Assembly (NCBI GenBank): GCA_946894095.1
Contig: OX335653.1
Location: forward strand, 14,823,001 to 14,887,000
Source of the DNA: Incurvaria masculella
Taxonomy: Eukaryota > Arthropoda > Insecta > Lepidoptera > Incurvariidae
Reading direction: 5' to 3'
Length of the DNA: 64,000 bases
Under the pieces are notes generated by a model that saw only the letters and a list, made by a program, of their open reading frames with translations, searched no databases and had not been told where the DNA came from. Every line of letters begins with the position of its first letter. Positions within the stretch are counted from its first letter, which is position 1. The position numbers and the translations under genes were made by a program. Of the stretch, positions 1 to 10,973 are shown one piece after another.

Positions 1-2150
1 GGCACAAATTATTTATAAATCAACTTAAATTTTTGACGTTATTACAATGATATTATAAATGGGAATGTTTAAATGTTTGTTATTCAATTACGCCATATTG
101 GTAGTAAGTTGAAATATTTTCGAGGATTAACCCGTGGACAACATTTAGCCTAACATCCTTCCAAACTATATAGAATCGAGCGGGTGAGGTACACCTAATA
201 AAATCATATGATTATAATCAATCATAAATCCTATTTGAGATTAAAAATTTAGCAATAGGACATAATTTAGCAGTCAATTATTTTAAGGACCGATTTAACA
301 ATCCTCAGATAGTACTTATCGGACTCATAGTACAAATTCACGTTTGCCAAAATACGGATAGTCATTGCCGGAGAAATATATCTTCTATCACAGTTATGTG
401 ACTTTAATTGTACTAATTAAAATTTGGACTTACTATAATGGATGAATAAGTAGAGGCGATAATAAATCCGTCCAATAGTTATCTGGCTGATTATCAGACT
501 GTTAAAAATTCAGCCCTAAATATTAAAACTTTACTCATGGCCATATTTAATTGTAATGAAAACTTATATTAGCCTCTTGAAGAGGAGCATAGACTTGACC
601 ACAGCTCTCGGTATGCGGACGAGCGTATGGTACGACACGAGCATGAAGAAAGGAAGTACGGCTTAGCGATAATGCAGTGACGGTAGTGCTGGGCTGACAG
701 TTAACTTACGACTTCGCGTCGCGCCACATCGAATTTTCGTTGCACTAAATAGCTTTCTGCGCAGTTCTCACATGTCGCCGTGATTCGATAACATCAGGAG
801 TGAGCGAACCGACTGGCCGACGCTACCGTATAACAATGTATCTGAATCGTGGCTAAGCTGCCACTGTACGGGTGAGTTTCGGTCGTCACTACCGTCCTTT
901 CTTGCTCGATGGACACGACGCTGGAGCTCGAACATCTCGCAAAAGGAGCGGAGAATTTTAATTTGGTACTATTTAATAAAGCCGGAGCCACGTACGCGGC
1001 TAATGCTCCACATTTCACTCGCCTACACGTCTAATTGCCTACCACCTCGCGCGACCCTATTCTATTTATTTTAGCGCACGACAAGGAAAGACTATTCCGA
1101 TGCGTCAATAGGCTGGCGATGGACGCTGATTGGTCGGGGATGTGTCGAGAAGATATTTGTTTACCAATCAACGCATGGAAATAATCCGCGACAATGAAAA
1201 GAGATTTTCGCCGTTAAGTTCCTGGTATGTAACCTTGATTAATTAGGTGTGTTTGGCTAATATCATGATAGTAGGTGTGGGTTTAGCCACCTGTATCGGT
1301 TGAAATTGGAGAGAGACAGTGCGTTGGCCATTGGGATTTCTTGCATTCCGGTTTCTTGCCAATTCGATTCGTCGTAACTTCTGTTACACCTCACCTAAAA
1401 CGGTCTTATGGATCACTCGTTATTCTGAAAAATAAGAAGAGATTTATTTTAATTTTAAAAATATGAATAACTAGAGATTGTGCACTCTACGCGCTTATTA
1501 TTGAAAGTAATTTTTTTTAATTAGTTATTGCGTTTATTTACATTACTATGAGACATTTAATAAGATACAATTAAGAAATCCATTAAAAATGGAAGATAAA
1601 ATATATTTTCACAATATTTTTGAAGCAAAAACTTCTTTCGCACTATTGTGATTGGAAACTCAATGACACGAAAAGACGATACCAAAAAAGAGACGAACAC
1701 ATAGATTTATAGGATTTTACCTGCTGGTGAATGAGATAGAATATATTGTATATCTTTTTATTTTATATATCTTTTCTAACTTTAGTGTTGTGAATGTTTC
1801 ATCATTTCTACTGCGTGTGAACCGCACATTTTTTTTAAATTAGGTACTTATCTTCTATGTACGTTTGAATGATGTCTTCAGTAAACAGAGTGTCGTCGTC
1901 GCTTCGCCCCATCTCGCGCAAAGAGAATATCAGCGTCAGTTAGAATGTAACTGGTTACTACAAATATACCTACCTACCTGTTATTCGTTATTGGCCTTTA
2001 TCTTTCACGAAGAGGAATAAACGTTGGTATTTCTATCAACAATCAAATTAAGTAATGTTGACTTTAATGACAACGTTTTATATATTACATACATTATTTG
2101 TAAGGTCACGATTCAAGTCCGCATCCTCTTGTATGATTACTTTAAAGTGA
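1..2150. other. mostly unique AT-rich DNA, no gene seen
   Basis: No coding region is supported here. Positions about 560-1080 are less AT-rich and contain several CpG dinucleotides, but no frame there resembles a known protein. Positions about 1238-1300 resemble the last 60 bases of the family B SINE (GGCTAATATCATGA followed by a GTGTGG word) and may be an old fragment. The rest shows only short homopolymer and AT runs. Confidence 0.4.
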
Positions 2151-2203
2151 GTGGAAAACAATATTTCCGCTTCGACCATCTTTCATTCAATGCCGTGGTA
2201 TGA
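2151..2203 (-). repeat. SINE family B fragment
   Basis: The stretch carries the family B body words CGCTTCGACCATC and CATTCAATGC in the minus orientation. Neither the tRNA head nor the A tail is present, so it is a short remnant. Confidence 0.5.
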
Positions 2204-3443
2204 ACTAGGGCAAGCTTTCCTACCAACCAGTAAAAATACGGGCCAACATTTTACCATGAGTACCCGAACTATTAATTAGTCCTTTCATTTGAAACTCAAA
2301 AGTATCAGAAGTGCTTGCCTCTGAGATTTGAACCCTGAAAAAATCCACTTGGCTACTGGCCACGTAACACGTAATACTGCGCATCGACTGGGCAGTTATG
2401 GTAACTTATGCGTTAAAAAATGGTCAAACATTACACATATTGTTTCGCTTTATCTGAGCATGGTCTACGGTCTCTTAAATTTGGTCATTTTGTTGTTTAC
2501 GACCAAAAAATACACCTTCCAAAAGCATTAAGCTAGAATATATGAGCTCGTTTATTTTTTACGAGAGCTTTTAAGTTCAGTTATCAGTGCGAAACCAACA
2601 TACAAAGTTGCATTATGCTACGAAGTTATGAACAGCTGCGACTATCATTATAAAGTTAAAACATTAAATTTGTTCCTCAAATCCTCTAAACATTTAATCT
2701 TAATGTGCATAGTGGTGTGTGACACACGGAAATCATGTGATCTATCAAGAATTTAGAGTTTTCGTTCAGTAGTTTTGCGTATCTTAGGATGTATCCGATA
2801 AAAAAAGAATATCACTGTGCCAAACAATTCCAAATAATGCTTTCTTTAATATTAAGACACTTAACATTTTAAATGCTTTCTAGTCGTAAACTTGAATAAA
2901 ATTAGGAGTAAATAAATTTAATAACTATCATTAATTATATTTTCGAACCGATTTTTTATATCTATAGTCCCTCTATTTTAAATATTTTAGAGAAAAGTTC
3001 TTATCGATCATATAAGACGAACTGTTTCATCGAATATTAGGCAAATATACATCGATAAACGCGAAAGAAAGTTTAAAAATAATTATTTTTTAATAAGTTT
3101 AAGACTAAAATCGAACTAACGGTAAAATTTTTGCAGGCAATGCGTTTACCAAAGACCACATAGAATACTGTATTCTTTGTTTGACTACCAGAACTTTGGA
3201 TAAACGAAATGAAATTCCGCTACCAGCAGCGGAAGCACAAACGCAATAATACGGCTGTATCGAGTCCAGCCTTGCACTATTTTTATAAAGTAGTTTTTTT
3301 TACAGTTACGTTTCTTTAATGATTCCTATTTCCACGGTTCATTCTTTATCCTTATCACATTTTTGAAAAAAAGTTACGTACTTGTTAGGTACGAAAAAGT
3401 ATATTTGACTCAAACTGTTTCATGTTCTATGCACCAGGACATT
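2204..3443. other. unannotated AT-rich DNA
   Basis: No gene or recognisable full repeat is visible. A short motif, GTACGAAAAAGTA near 3390, recurs near 12858 and 38749 and may be the edge of a dispersed repeat that I could not delimit. Confidence 0.35.
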
Positions 3444-3615
3444 TAGGCTGAGATAAATAGTCGTAACAGAAACTAAGACTATCTAAAAGTAGTGCTATGT
3501 GACGTCATATCGGCGCATTTTGTATGGACGAAATCTCAAAGTAATGCAAAGTGACGTCACAAAGTACTACTTTTCGTTAGTCTTAGTTTGTGTTACGACT
3601 ATTTATCTCAGCCTT
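3444..3615. mobile_element. palindromic MITE
   Basis: This is a near-perfect inverted repeat of about 172 bp. The left arm begins AGGCTGAGATAAATAGTCGT and the right arm ends with its complement. Each arm contains GTGACGTCA, a CRE-like palindrome that most likely reflects the element itself rather than a regulatory site. The short loop leaves no room for a protein, so it is non-autonomous. The superfamily is unknown because the target duplication is unclear (TA or TTA). Confidence 0.7.
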
Positions 3616-3773
3616 AGAGTAGCATACTCGTTACAAAAACGAACAAGCTACACCTTAAGCGCGAACAAGACACACCAAGTTGCCATAGTAAGCATGGACA
3701 AGTCAAAGTGGTGTAGCAAAATCCGTTTATTGCACATGTTTTTATTACTTTCGTCGCTAGGGAAACATGAAAT

Positions 3774-4079
3774 AAAACGGGCCAAGTGCGAGTCGGACTC
3801 GCACACGAAGGGTTCCGTACCACCGTAAAAAAAAAAACAAAAAAACATGTTTTTTGTATGGGAACCCTCCTTTAATTTTAATATTTTTTTAATCTTACCT
3901 ATTTGTTGTTGTAGCGGCAAAATAGATTCACACTCTGTGAAAATTTCAGCTGTCTACCTGTTACGGTTACTGAGATACAGCCCTGTGACAGACGGACAGA
4001 CGGACGGACGGACGGACGGACAGCGGAGGCTTAGTAATAGGGTTCCGTTTTCACCCTTTGGGTACGGAACCCTAAAAAG
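3774..4079 (+). repeat. family A element, complete copy
   Basis: Family A starts with GGCCAAGTGCGAGTCGGACT. An inner palindrome (GTGCGAGTC-G-GACTCGCAC) follows, then AGGGTTCCGTACC, a central AT-rich part with GTTGTTGTAGCGGCAAAATA, a (GACG)n microsatellite, and an end TTGGGTACGGAACCCTAAAAA. The AGGGTTCCGTACC block and the terminal GGTACGGAACCCT are inverted copies of each other. It has no coding capacity. I recognise it as a repeat common in lepidopteran genomes but cannot assign its class. The A-rich end and GACG run suggest a SINE-like or microsatellite-bearing non-autonomous element. Confidence 0.8.
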
Positions 4080-4083
4080 AAAC

Positions 4084-4095
4084 AAATAAGAAACT
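4084..4095 (+). repeat. left 12-bp direct repeat flanking the tRNA array
   Basis: AAATAAGAAACT occurs here and again at 7430-7441, exactly at the two outer edges of the 411-bp tRNA unit array. This is what a target-site duplication looks like. Confidence 0.7.
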
Positions 4096-4225
4096 GGTAA
4101 TTTTATGTATTTAATGGATACGACATTACCGTTATCTCATTAATTTGAGTTTCAGCGACATCTACATTTTAAGCATTGTAATCAGATTTTGAAAATAATC
4201 TGAAAAAGTATTGGTCGTGACATTC

Positions 4226-4299
4226 GTCGGAAGCAGGACTTGAACCTGCGACCTTTGGATTACATGTCCACTGCTCTAAACCAACTGAGCTATCCCGAC
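4226..4299 (-). tRNA. tRNA-Thr(UGU)-like gene, array copy 1
   Basis: The minus strand folds into a full 74-nt cloverleaf. It has a 7-bp acceptor stem (GTCGGGA with TTCCGAC, one G-U), a D arm GCTC-AGTTGGTTTA-GAGC and a T arm GCAGG-TTCAAGT-CCTGC. The anticodon loop is CATGTAA, giving anticodon TGT (threonine, ACA codons). Internal Pol III promoters are good: box A TAGCTCAGTTGG and box B GGTTCAAGTCC. A T5 run lies about 19 nt past the 3' end and could terminate Pol III. Two things are odd. The nearly invariant U33 is A in the loop, and the outer anticodon-stem pair (27-43) is G-A. It may be a tRNA pseudogene or a tRNA-derived amplified unit rather than a working tRNA-Thr. Confidence 0.8.
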
Positions 4300-4636
4300 A
4301 ATTACATCAGCCAACGAATTTCTCGATTATATTCGAATCGACACAATGCTTCCCCTATCTTCTGCTAGATGGCGCTGATGATGTTTTTGCGTATTGATCC
4401 TACGCTAAGGCATTTTGACTGCAATGATTGAGCTATCAATCTTATTGCTGTCGTCACCAAAGACGTTTTTGGTATCGGACACTAAGAGTCAGCCCGGATT
4501 TTACTTGATAATTTTATGTATTTAATGGATACGACATTACCGTTATCTCATTAATTTGAGTTTCAGCGACATCTACATTTTAAGCATTGTAATCAGATTT
4601 TGAAAATAATCTGAAAAAGTATTGGTCGTGACATTC

Positions 4637-4710
4637 GTCGGAAGCAGGACTTGAACCTGCGACCTTTGGATTACATGTCCACTGCTCTAAACCAACTGAG
4701 CTATCCCGAC
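4637..4710 (-). tRNA. tRNA-Thr(UGU)-like gene, array copy 2
   Basis: This copy sits exactly 411 bp from the previous one with the same 74-nt sequence, including the loop CATGTAA with A at position 33. Confidence 0.8.
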
Positions 4711-5047
4711 AATTACATCAGCCAACGAATTTCTCGATTATATTCGAATCGACACAATGCTTCCCCTATCTTCTGCTAGATGGCGCTGATGATGTTTTTG
4801 CGTATTGATCCTACGCTAAGGCATTTTGACTGCAATGATTGAGCTATCAATCTTATTGCTGTCGTCACCAAAGACGTTTTTGGTATCGGACACTAAGAGT
4901 CAGCCCGGATTTTACTTGATAATTTTATGTATTTAATGGATACGACATTACCGTTATCTCATTAATTTGAGTTTCAGCGACATCTACATTTTAAGCATTG
5001 TAATCAGATTTTGAAAATAATCTGAAAAAGTATTGGTCGTGACATTC

Positions 5048-5121
5048 GTCGGAAGCAGGACTTGAACCTGCGACCTTTGGATTACATGTCCACTGCTCTA
5101 AACCAACTGAGCTATCCCGAC
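5048..5121 (-). tRNA. tRNA-Thr(UGU)-like gene, array copy 3
   Basis: Same 74-nt sequence and 411-bp spacing. Box A, box B and the downstream T5 run are all present on the minus strand. Confidence 0.8.
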
Positions 5122-5458
5122 AATTACATCAGCCAACGAATTTCTCGATTATATTCGAATCGACACAATGCTTCCCCTATCTTCTGCTAGATGGCGCTGA
5201 TGATGTTTTTGCGTATTGATCCTACGCTAAGGCATTTTGACTGCAATGATTGAGCTATCAATCTTATTGCTGTCGTCACCAAAGACGTTTTTGGTATCGG
5301 ACACTAAGAGTCAGCCCGGATTTTACTTGATAATTTTATGTATTTAATGGATACGACATTACCGTTATCTCATTAATTTGAGTTTCAGCGACATCTACAT
5401 TTTAAGCATTGTAATCAGATTTTGAAAATAATCTGAAAAAGTATTGGTCGTGACATTC

Positions 5459-5532
5459 GTCGGAAGCAGGACTTGAACCTGCGACCTTTGGATTACATGT
5501 CCACTGCTCTAAACCAACTGAGCTATCCCGAC
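5459..5532 (-). tRNA. tRNA-Thr(UGU)-like gene, array copy 4
   Basis: Same 74-nt sequence and spacing as copies 1-3. I see no substitution distinguishing it. Confidence 0.8.
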
Positions 5533-5869
5533 AATTACATCAGCCAACGAATTTCTCGATTATATTCGAATCGACACAATGCTTCCCCTATCTTCTGCTA
5601 GATGGCGCTGATGATGTTTTTGCGTATTGATCCTACGCTAAGGCATTTTGACTGCAATGATTGAGCTATCAATCTTATTGCTGTCGTCACCAAAGACGTT
5701 TTTGGTATCGGACACTAAGAGTCAGCCCGGATTTTACTTGATAATTTTATGTATTTAATGGATACGACATTACCGTTATCTCATTAATTTGAGTTTCAGC
5801 GACATCTACATTTTAAGCATTGTAATCAGATTTTGAAAATAATCTGAAAAAGTATTGGTCGTGACATTC

Positions 5870-5943
5870 GTCGGAAGCAGGACTTGAACCTGCGACCTTT
5901 GGATTACATGTCCACTGCTCTAAACCAACTGAGCTATCCCGAC
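5870..5943 (-). tRNA. tRNA-Thr(UGU)-like gene, array copy 5
   Basis: This is the last minus-strand copy. Its 5' end faces the first plus-strand copy across about 500 bp containing the orientation switch, so the two tRNA blocks diverge. Confidence 0.8.
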
Positions 5944-6445
5944 AATTACATCAGCCAACGAATTTCTCGATTATATTCGAATCGACACAATGCTTCCCCT
6001 ATCTTCTGCTAGATGGCGCTGATGATGTTTTTGCGTATTGATCCTACGCTAAGGCATTTTGACTGCAATGATTGAGCTATCAATCTTATTGCTGTCGTCA
6101 CCAAAGACGAATGTCACGACCAATACTTTTTCAGATTATTTTCAAAATCTGATTACAATGCTTAAAATGTAGATGTCGCTGAAACTCAAATTAATGAGAT
6201 AACGGTAATGTCGTATCCATTAAATACATAAAATTATCAAGTAAAATCCGGGCTGACTCTTAGTGTCCGATACCAAAAACGTCTTTGGTGACGACAGCAA
6301 TAAGATTGATAGCTCAATCATTGCAGTCAAAATGCCTTAGCGTAGGATCAATACGCAAAAACATCATCAGCGCCATCTAGCAGAAGATAGGGGAAGCATT
6401 GTGTCGATTCGAATATAATCGAGAAATTCGTTGGCTGATGTAATT

Positions 6446-6519
6446 GTCGGGATAGCTCAGTTGGTTTAGAGCAGTGGACATGTAATCCAAAGGTCGCAGG
6501 TTCAAGTCCTGCTTCCGAC
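6446..6519 (+). tRNA. tRNA-Thr(UGU)-like gene, array copy 6
   Basis: This is the first plus-strand copy, with the same cloverleaf and the same A at position 33. A T5 run at 6538-6542 follows the 3' end by 18 bases. Confidence 0.8.
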
Positions 6520-6856
6520 GAATGTCACGACCAATACTTTTTCAGATTATTTTCAAAATCTGATTACAATGCTTAAAATGTAGATGTCGCTGAAACTCAA
6601 ATTAATGAGATAACGGTAATGTCGTATCCATTAAATACATAAAATTATCAAGTAAAATCCGGGCTGACTCTTAGTGTCCGATACCAAAAACGTCTTTGGT
6701 GACGACAGCAATAAGATTGATAGCTCAATCATTGCAGTCAAAATGCCTTAGCGTAGGATCAATACGCAAAAACATCATCAGCGCCATCTAGCAGAAGATA
6801 GGGGAAGCATTGTGTCGATTCGAATATAATCGAGAAATTCGTTGGCTGATGTAATT

Positions 6857-6930
6857 GTCGGGATAGCTCAGTTGGTTTAGAGCAGTGGACATGTAATCCA
6901 AAGGTCGCAGGTTCAAGTCCTGCTTCCGAC
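6857..6930 (+). tRNA. tRNA-Thr(UGU)-like gene, array copy 7
   Basis: It is 411 bp from copy 6 and carries the same 74-nt sequence with the same flanks. Confidence 0.8.
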
Positions 6931-7267
6931 GAATGTCACGACCAATACTTTTTCAGATTATTTTCAAAATCTGATTACAATGCTTAAAATGTAGATGTCG
7001 CTGAAACTCAAATTAATGAGATAACGGTAATGTCGTATCCATTAAATACATAAAATTATCAAGTAAAATCCGGGCTGACTCTTAGTGTCCGATACCAAAA
7101 ACGTCTTTGGTGACGACAGCAATAAGATTGATAGCTCAATCATTGCAGTCAAAATGCCTTAGCGTAGGATCAATACGCAAAAACATCATCAGCGCCATCT
7201 AGCAGAAGATAGGGGAAGCATTGTGTCGATTCGAATATAATCGAGAAATTCGTTGGCTGATGTAATT

Positions 7268-7341
7268 GTCGGGATAGCTCAGTTGGTTTAGAGCAGTGGA
7301 CATGTAATCCAAAGGTCGCAGGTTCAAGTCCTGCTTCCGAC
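7268..7341 (+). tRNA. tRNA-Thr(UGU)-like gene, array copy 8
   Basis: This is the last full tRNA copy. Its 3' flank continues for only about 88 bases before the unit ends at the right-hand direct repeat. Confidence 0.8.
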
Positions 7342-7429
7342 GAATGTCACGACCAATACTTTTTCAGATTATTTTCAAAATCTGATTACAATGCTTAAAA
7401 TGTAGATGTCGCTGAAACTCAAATTAATG

Positions 7430-7441
7430 AAATAAGAAACT
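7430..7441 (+). repeat. right 12-bp direct repeat flanking the tRNA array
   Basis: This is the second copy of AAATAAGAAACT, placed at the point where the 411-bp unit stops matching its siblings. Confidence 0.7.
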
Positions 7442-7638
7442 ATTGTAAGGCACATTAAAGTCTATGCTTTCACGTTTGTCTCATATCAAAAGGATGATGT
7501 TTGGTTTTCTTTGCACCTCTTTAGAATTATTTTAAAGAATATATAAAACTATATTTGTGTTTTAGGACCAGTGTATGACATATTTTTGTACAGATTGGTT
7601 TTCTTTACGAACGACGTTTTTTTACAAATTGACAGTTT

Positions 7639-7668
7639 TTAGGGTTCCGTCCCAAAAGGGTACCAAAG
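7639..7668 (-). repeat. family A end fragment
   Basis: TTTTTAGGGTTCCGT followed by a CCAAAAGGGTACC word matches the terminal 30 bases of family A in minus orientation. Nothing else of the element is left. Confidence 0.5.
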
Positions 7669-7731
7669 ATCTACTGAATCCGCAATGACTGAATGCCAAG
7701 AATACACGTCCTGAACTCCTGCCCGGGCACA

Positions 7732-7955
7732 GCAGGTCTATTCCTGGCATTCAGTAATCAGGAATCAAGAAACCAGAGTCTAGAAAACCGCTATTAAATC
7801 GATTTTCAAAGCGAGTTTTTCTACGGAAAACCTTGATTGATTAAAAAAACTATGCTCCGGAATATTTTCGTCAAGAAAATCGCTTGGAAAACCGCTACAA
7901 AAGCGGTTTTCTAGACTCAGGATTCCTGATTACTGAATGCCAAAAATAGACCTGC
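7732..7955. mobile_element. palindromic MITE, family E copy 1
   Basis: The 224-bp element begins GCAGGTCTATTCCTGGCATT and ends with the complement of that block. The arms continue inward through TCTAGAAAACCGC and the core contains CTATGCTCCGGAATATTTT. Three copies exist in the window (here, 29520 and 48163), which sets the ends. There is no coding capacity. Just upstream, 7686-7711 repeats part of the end sequence, so the left side may hold a second partial copy. Confidence 0.75.
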
Positions 7956-8440
7956 TCTTCAGGGCCGCACCATTGCTGAACACATCCGTACCGACAAGCG
8001 GAGCGCCTGAAACTCGCCGAGCTACCTGCAGCTACGTCCGACCCGGCGACATCAAAAGGCCGGTTAATTTTTTCAGCTTCGCCGGGAGTGGTTCGCTCGC
8101 AATGCGCGTCGTTAGGAGATGTCATTACGTTCTGTGCGACGGATGCCCCTCTTTACAATTTCGCGAAGTACCTACGCCTGAATTACAGCTGAACCGAATT
8201 ACGTTTTTTAAGGGAGACTTTCTTGATAGTACTGCTCGCGCCGCACTTATGCATGAAAAATGAGGATTATTTACGTAGCATCCATTATGCTTGTTTTAAG
8301 CCTTCGTCGTTTTATCACCATACTCATTGGTCATCAATGAGTCATATTACTACAGAATCATACTACTCTAAACTGGTTGATGCCTGCAAGCAACCTCTAC
8401 ATTTTACCTCTAGTAAAATTTTAATGAACGCCCGCTGACT
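7956..8440. other. GC-richer block without a supported gene
   Basis: Positions 7970-8170 are GC-richer and open in two frames of about 75-108 codons. Neither translation shows a recognisable domain, and the frames overlap antisense to each other. I see no splice-site pair that would make this an exon. Confidence 0.3.
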
Positions 8441-8559
8441 GCATGGCAAGATCATTTTAAATTTAAAACATTACCTACGTAGCGGCCTAGCGCCCTCTAC
8501 TGAGAGCTGCTAGTTTCGCATGCCACACATCAACAAAACAGATGCACAGAAGTTAGTTA

Positions 8560-8765
8560 ACATGGCGGGCGCTAGATGGCGCTACCAGCCAGACATGAAG
8601 TCTAGATCGCACTAACGAAGTTTCCCAGCGAGATAACACATATACAACATTCAAATCAGGACTAGGGGAGAGCAGCTGCGCAGCCGTGGGTCTCAAGACC
8701 TGATCCACATTTTCATCTCTCCACAGTGGTGACACCGACGTGATTGTACAATAACAACGACGCCT
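8560..8765 (+). mobile_element. possible LTR-retroelement 5' fragment
   Basis: The word CAGTGGTGACACCGACGTG near 8724 resembles the TGGTGACCCCGACGTG leader seen just before gag in some insect LTR retroelements. It is preceded by GGCGCTAGATGGCGCTACCAG and a pyrimidine-rich stretch that could be LTR sequence. No gag or pol frame follows, so at most a solo fragment is present. This rests on one motif and is weak. Confidence 0.3.
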
Positions 8766-8873
8766 CCTCTAGTCACCTACATATACTCAAAATAGTTGGT
8801 ATTCAAATTTACACATACATATTTACTTAAAATAAAAATAATCTGAATAAGATCGTTTTATGATTTTAACATG

Positions 8874-9085
8874 TTTTTTATGCAACCTGGTATGGATGGC
8901 TAATACCACACAACTACTGTTATGATATTAGCCCAATACACCACATTCCCGAATAAGGTGCCATGCCAGGACCTTCCCTTTAGGAGTACGGCTAAATTGA
9001 ACTGAATGGAAAACACGGACAAATTTTCATTGCCGATTCGACCATCTTTTCATCCAATGCCATGGTATACCAAGGCGGACTTAAA
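8874..9085 (-). repeat. SINE family B copy
   Basis: The copy starts at the complement of the A tail (a T run), then CCTGGTATGGATGGCTAATA, the CCATGCCAGGACCTTCC word and CATTGCCGATTCGACCATC. It ends near CAAGGCGGACTTAA. The tRNA-like head is missing, so the copy is 5'-truncated as is usual for retroposons. Confidence 0.75.
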
Positions 9086-9215
9086 CACGCTTAATTTATG
9101 TATTTAATATAAATAAATTAAGTAATATTTTTTAAATATTATATATAATATATATTATATTAATATATATATAATATATATTATATTAATATTTAATATA
9201 ATATATAAACAATAA
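9086..9215. repeat. AT-rich palindromic low-complexity tract
   Basis: This is an almost pure A/T stretch of TATATTAATATATA words, self-complementary over about 100 bases. It is probably a microsatellite that grew from the SINE tail region. Confidence 0.6.
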
Positions 9216-10568
9216 AATTACCGAGACTTTTGAGGTTACCGCGGTCGTTAGACATGTTTGAAAAATGTTACGGCTTTTCACGCGGCAGGTAGAGATATTC
9301 TCCGACGTTTCGAGCTACATGCCTTACATGACATGACATGGCCTAACATAAACATGACTTACAGAGATTTTAGCTAGACGCATAAAAGTATTTGAAATTA
9401 AATAATTATAATCTTTGTTTGGTGGAAGTAACTTGTGTGAAAGTGGACAACTTTGTACTTTTTCTGGAAGCTCATGAAATAATTAAGTTATTTTCATAAT
9501 TTGTGTCACATTATATCACTCGTGATACTTTTTTTTGTAATCCTCTTTGATTTAAATAAATGTTGCATTTTTTATATAAACTCGCATTTATGACCCTTAA
9601 TTTCTGAACATTTTGAATGCATTTATTTTTTTGAAGTAGTTTCTCATTCGTCATCAATTAGAAAATCGTTGATAAAATGCCCAAAGTGTAGTAGTTATTT
9701 TACAATCATCACTTTTTCATAATAACACAGAACGTTTAAAAAAAACGAGTGGTTGAAAGCGGCAATGAAAAATTGTGCGTGTTTTCCATCCAGTTCAATT
9801 AAAAACTTGAACAACTCTAAAACTATTGATTTTACGCCCCAATTCACCGGGCCAAATTTGTTGCAACAAAGCTTTAGAATGACCCCTTAGAAGGAATGTA
9901 TCGAATTATCAAACACCCTGCATAATTAAAGATACACGGACACAGATAAAAATGTTTCACGATAATCTGATTTTTCGCTTTCAACTTTGTTGGTCGTCAA
10001 TCAAATCCTTATACTTCTAGAATATTTAATAAGAGTCATTCGAATAAATATTCAGCAACATTTAGGTAAATAGATACCTGAAATTCTCTCAGCATTTCGT
10101 TTAGACGCTCCGCCTTTCCAACATTTCCCAACGAGTGATTTAATATAAGGAAGGTGCCTCTAAACGAATTAAATGAAATACACGAGAACGTTCATAGGTG
10201 ACGTTGAATTTAATCTCGTAGTAAATTGTATGTGTTTAAACTGTATTATGAATGTTACGCGTGGATGACATAATCATGATGGATTTTTACTTTGTCCCAC
10301 ATAATTAGCTCTAGTAAAATATTGGTTGTTTTCTTCCATACGATAAAGGTTATGTTGGTTTCAGTATAATTAAAAAAAACTTTCGATAAATGTTATTAGA
10401 TACATCAAAGATGAATAAGAATTTGACAGTGTCAAATAAAATAAAATGCAATAAGGTATTATTTTATTTTAAAAATAGATACAAATACAAGTATATAATT
10501 AAAAATGTTGTCAAGTTCGGCCGACGCGCTTCAATGGTTGGCGCCTAATACACTGACGTGTAGTGTCA
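9216..10568. other. unannotated stretch with one SINE scrap
   Basis: No gene is visible. Positions 9751-9802 match the family B body (GCGGCAATGAAAAATTG, then TTTTCCATCCAGTTCAAT) in plus orientation. The remainder is AT-rich and unmatched within the window. Confidence 0.4.
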
Positions 10569-10973
10569 AGCGGCTCGTAGCCTAGAGGCGCGGGGACTGG
10601 CCTAGCGTACCAGAGGTCTAGGTTCAATTCCGACATGCACCACTGTCTTTCTCTTTCCGAGTTCGATAAGTGCATTTCGTCACGAATGTAAGCTGCTCCA
10701 TGGTTCGGAATCTATGTAAAACTGTAGGTCCCCTTCCCCTACTAGGTGGTAGGGTTTAAGCCCGCCCGGGTTGGTACCATCATATTGGATGAAAGATGGT
10801 CGAAGCGGCAATAAAAAATTGTCCGTCTTTTCCATCCAGTTCAATGTAGCCGTGCTAATAAAGGAAAAGTCCTGGCATGGCACCTAATTCCTTCGGAAAT
10901 GTGGTGTATTGGGCTAATATCATAACGGTAGTTGTGTGGTATTAGCCATCCATGTCAGGTCGCATAAAAAAAA
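10569..10973 (+). repeat. SINE family B, full-length reference copy
   Basis: This copy defines the family. A tRNA-like head at 10569-10640 carries a box A region GGCTCGTAGCCTAG and a box B GGTTCAATTCC. The body runs through CTAGGTGGTAGGG, GCCCGCCCGGGTTGGTACCA, GATGGTCGAAGCGGCAAT, TCCATCCAGTTCAATGTAGC and TCCTGGCATGGCACC to a final GGTATTAGCCATCCATGTC, and it ends in an A8 tail. The total is about 405 bp. A tRNA-derived head plus an A tail marks a Pol III-transcribed SINE that needs a partner LINE to move. It has no protein. The copy lies in unique DNA; I did not find a clear target duplication. Confidence 0.8.

Larger units (their letters stand above)
4096..7429. repeat. tandem and inverted array of 411-bp tRNA units
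   Basis: The array consists of 411-bp units that appear identical by eye. They are in minus orientation up to about 6109 and in plus orientation after it. The start of the same word, TTTTATGTAT, at 4101, 4512, 4923, 5334 and 5745 fixes the period at 411. Each full unit holds one 74-nt tRNA-like gene. The orientation switch is at GACG (6106-6109), a four-base word shared by the two joined unit positions. The edges fall at nearby points of the unit, and the array is bounded by a 12-bp direct repeat. The near-identity implies very recent amplification, or homogenisation by gene conversion. Confidence 0.9.

Noticed and set aside
3480..3570. Two cAMP-response-type TGACGTCA sites as a regulatory region
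   Set aside because: They lie symmetrically in the arms of a palindromic MITE, so they are better explained as element sequence.
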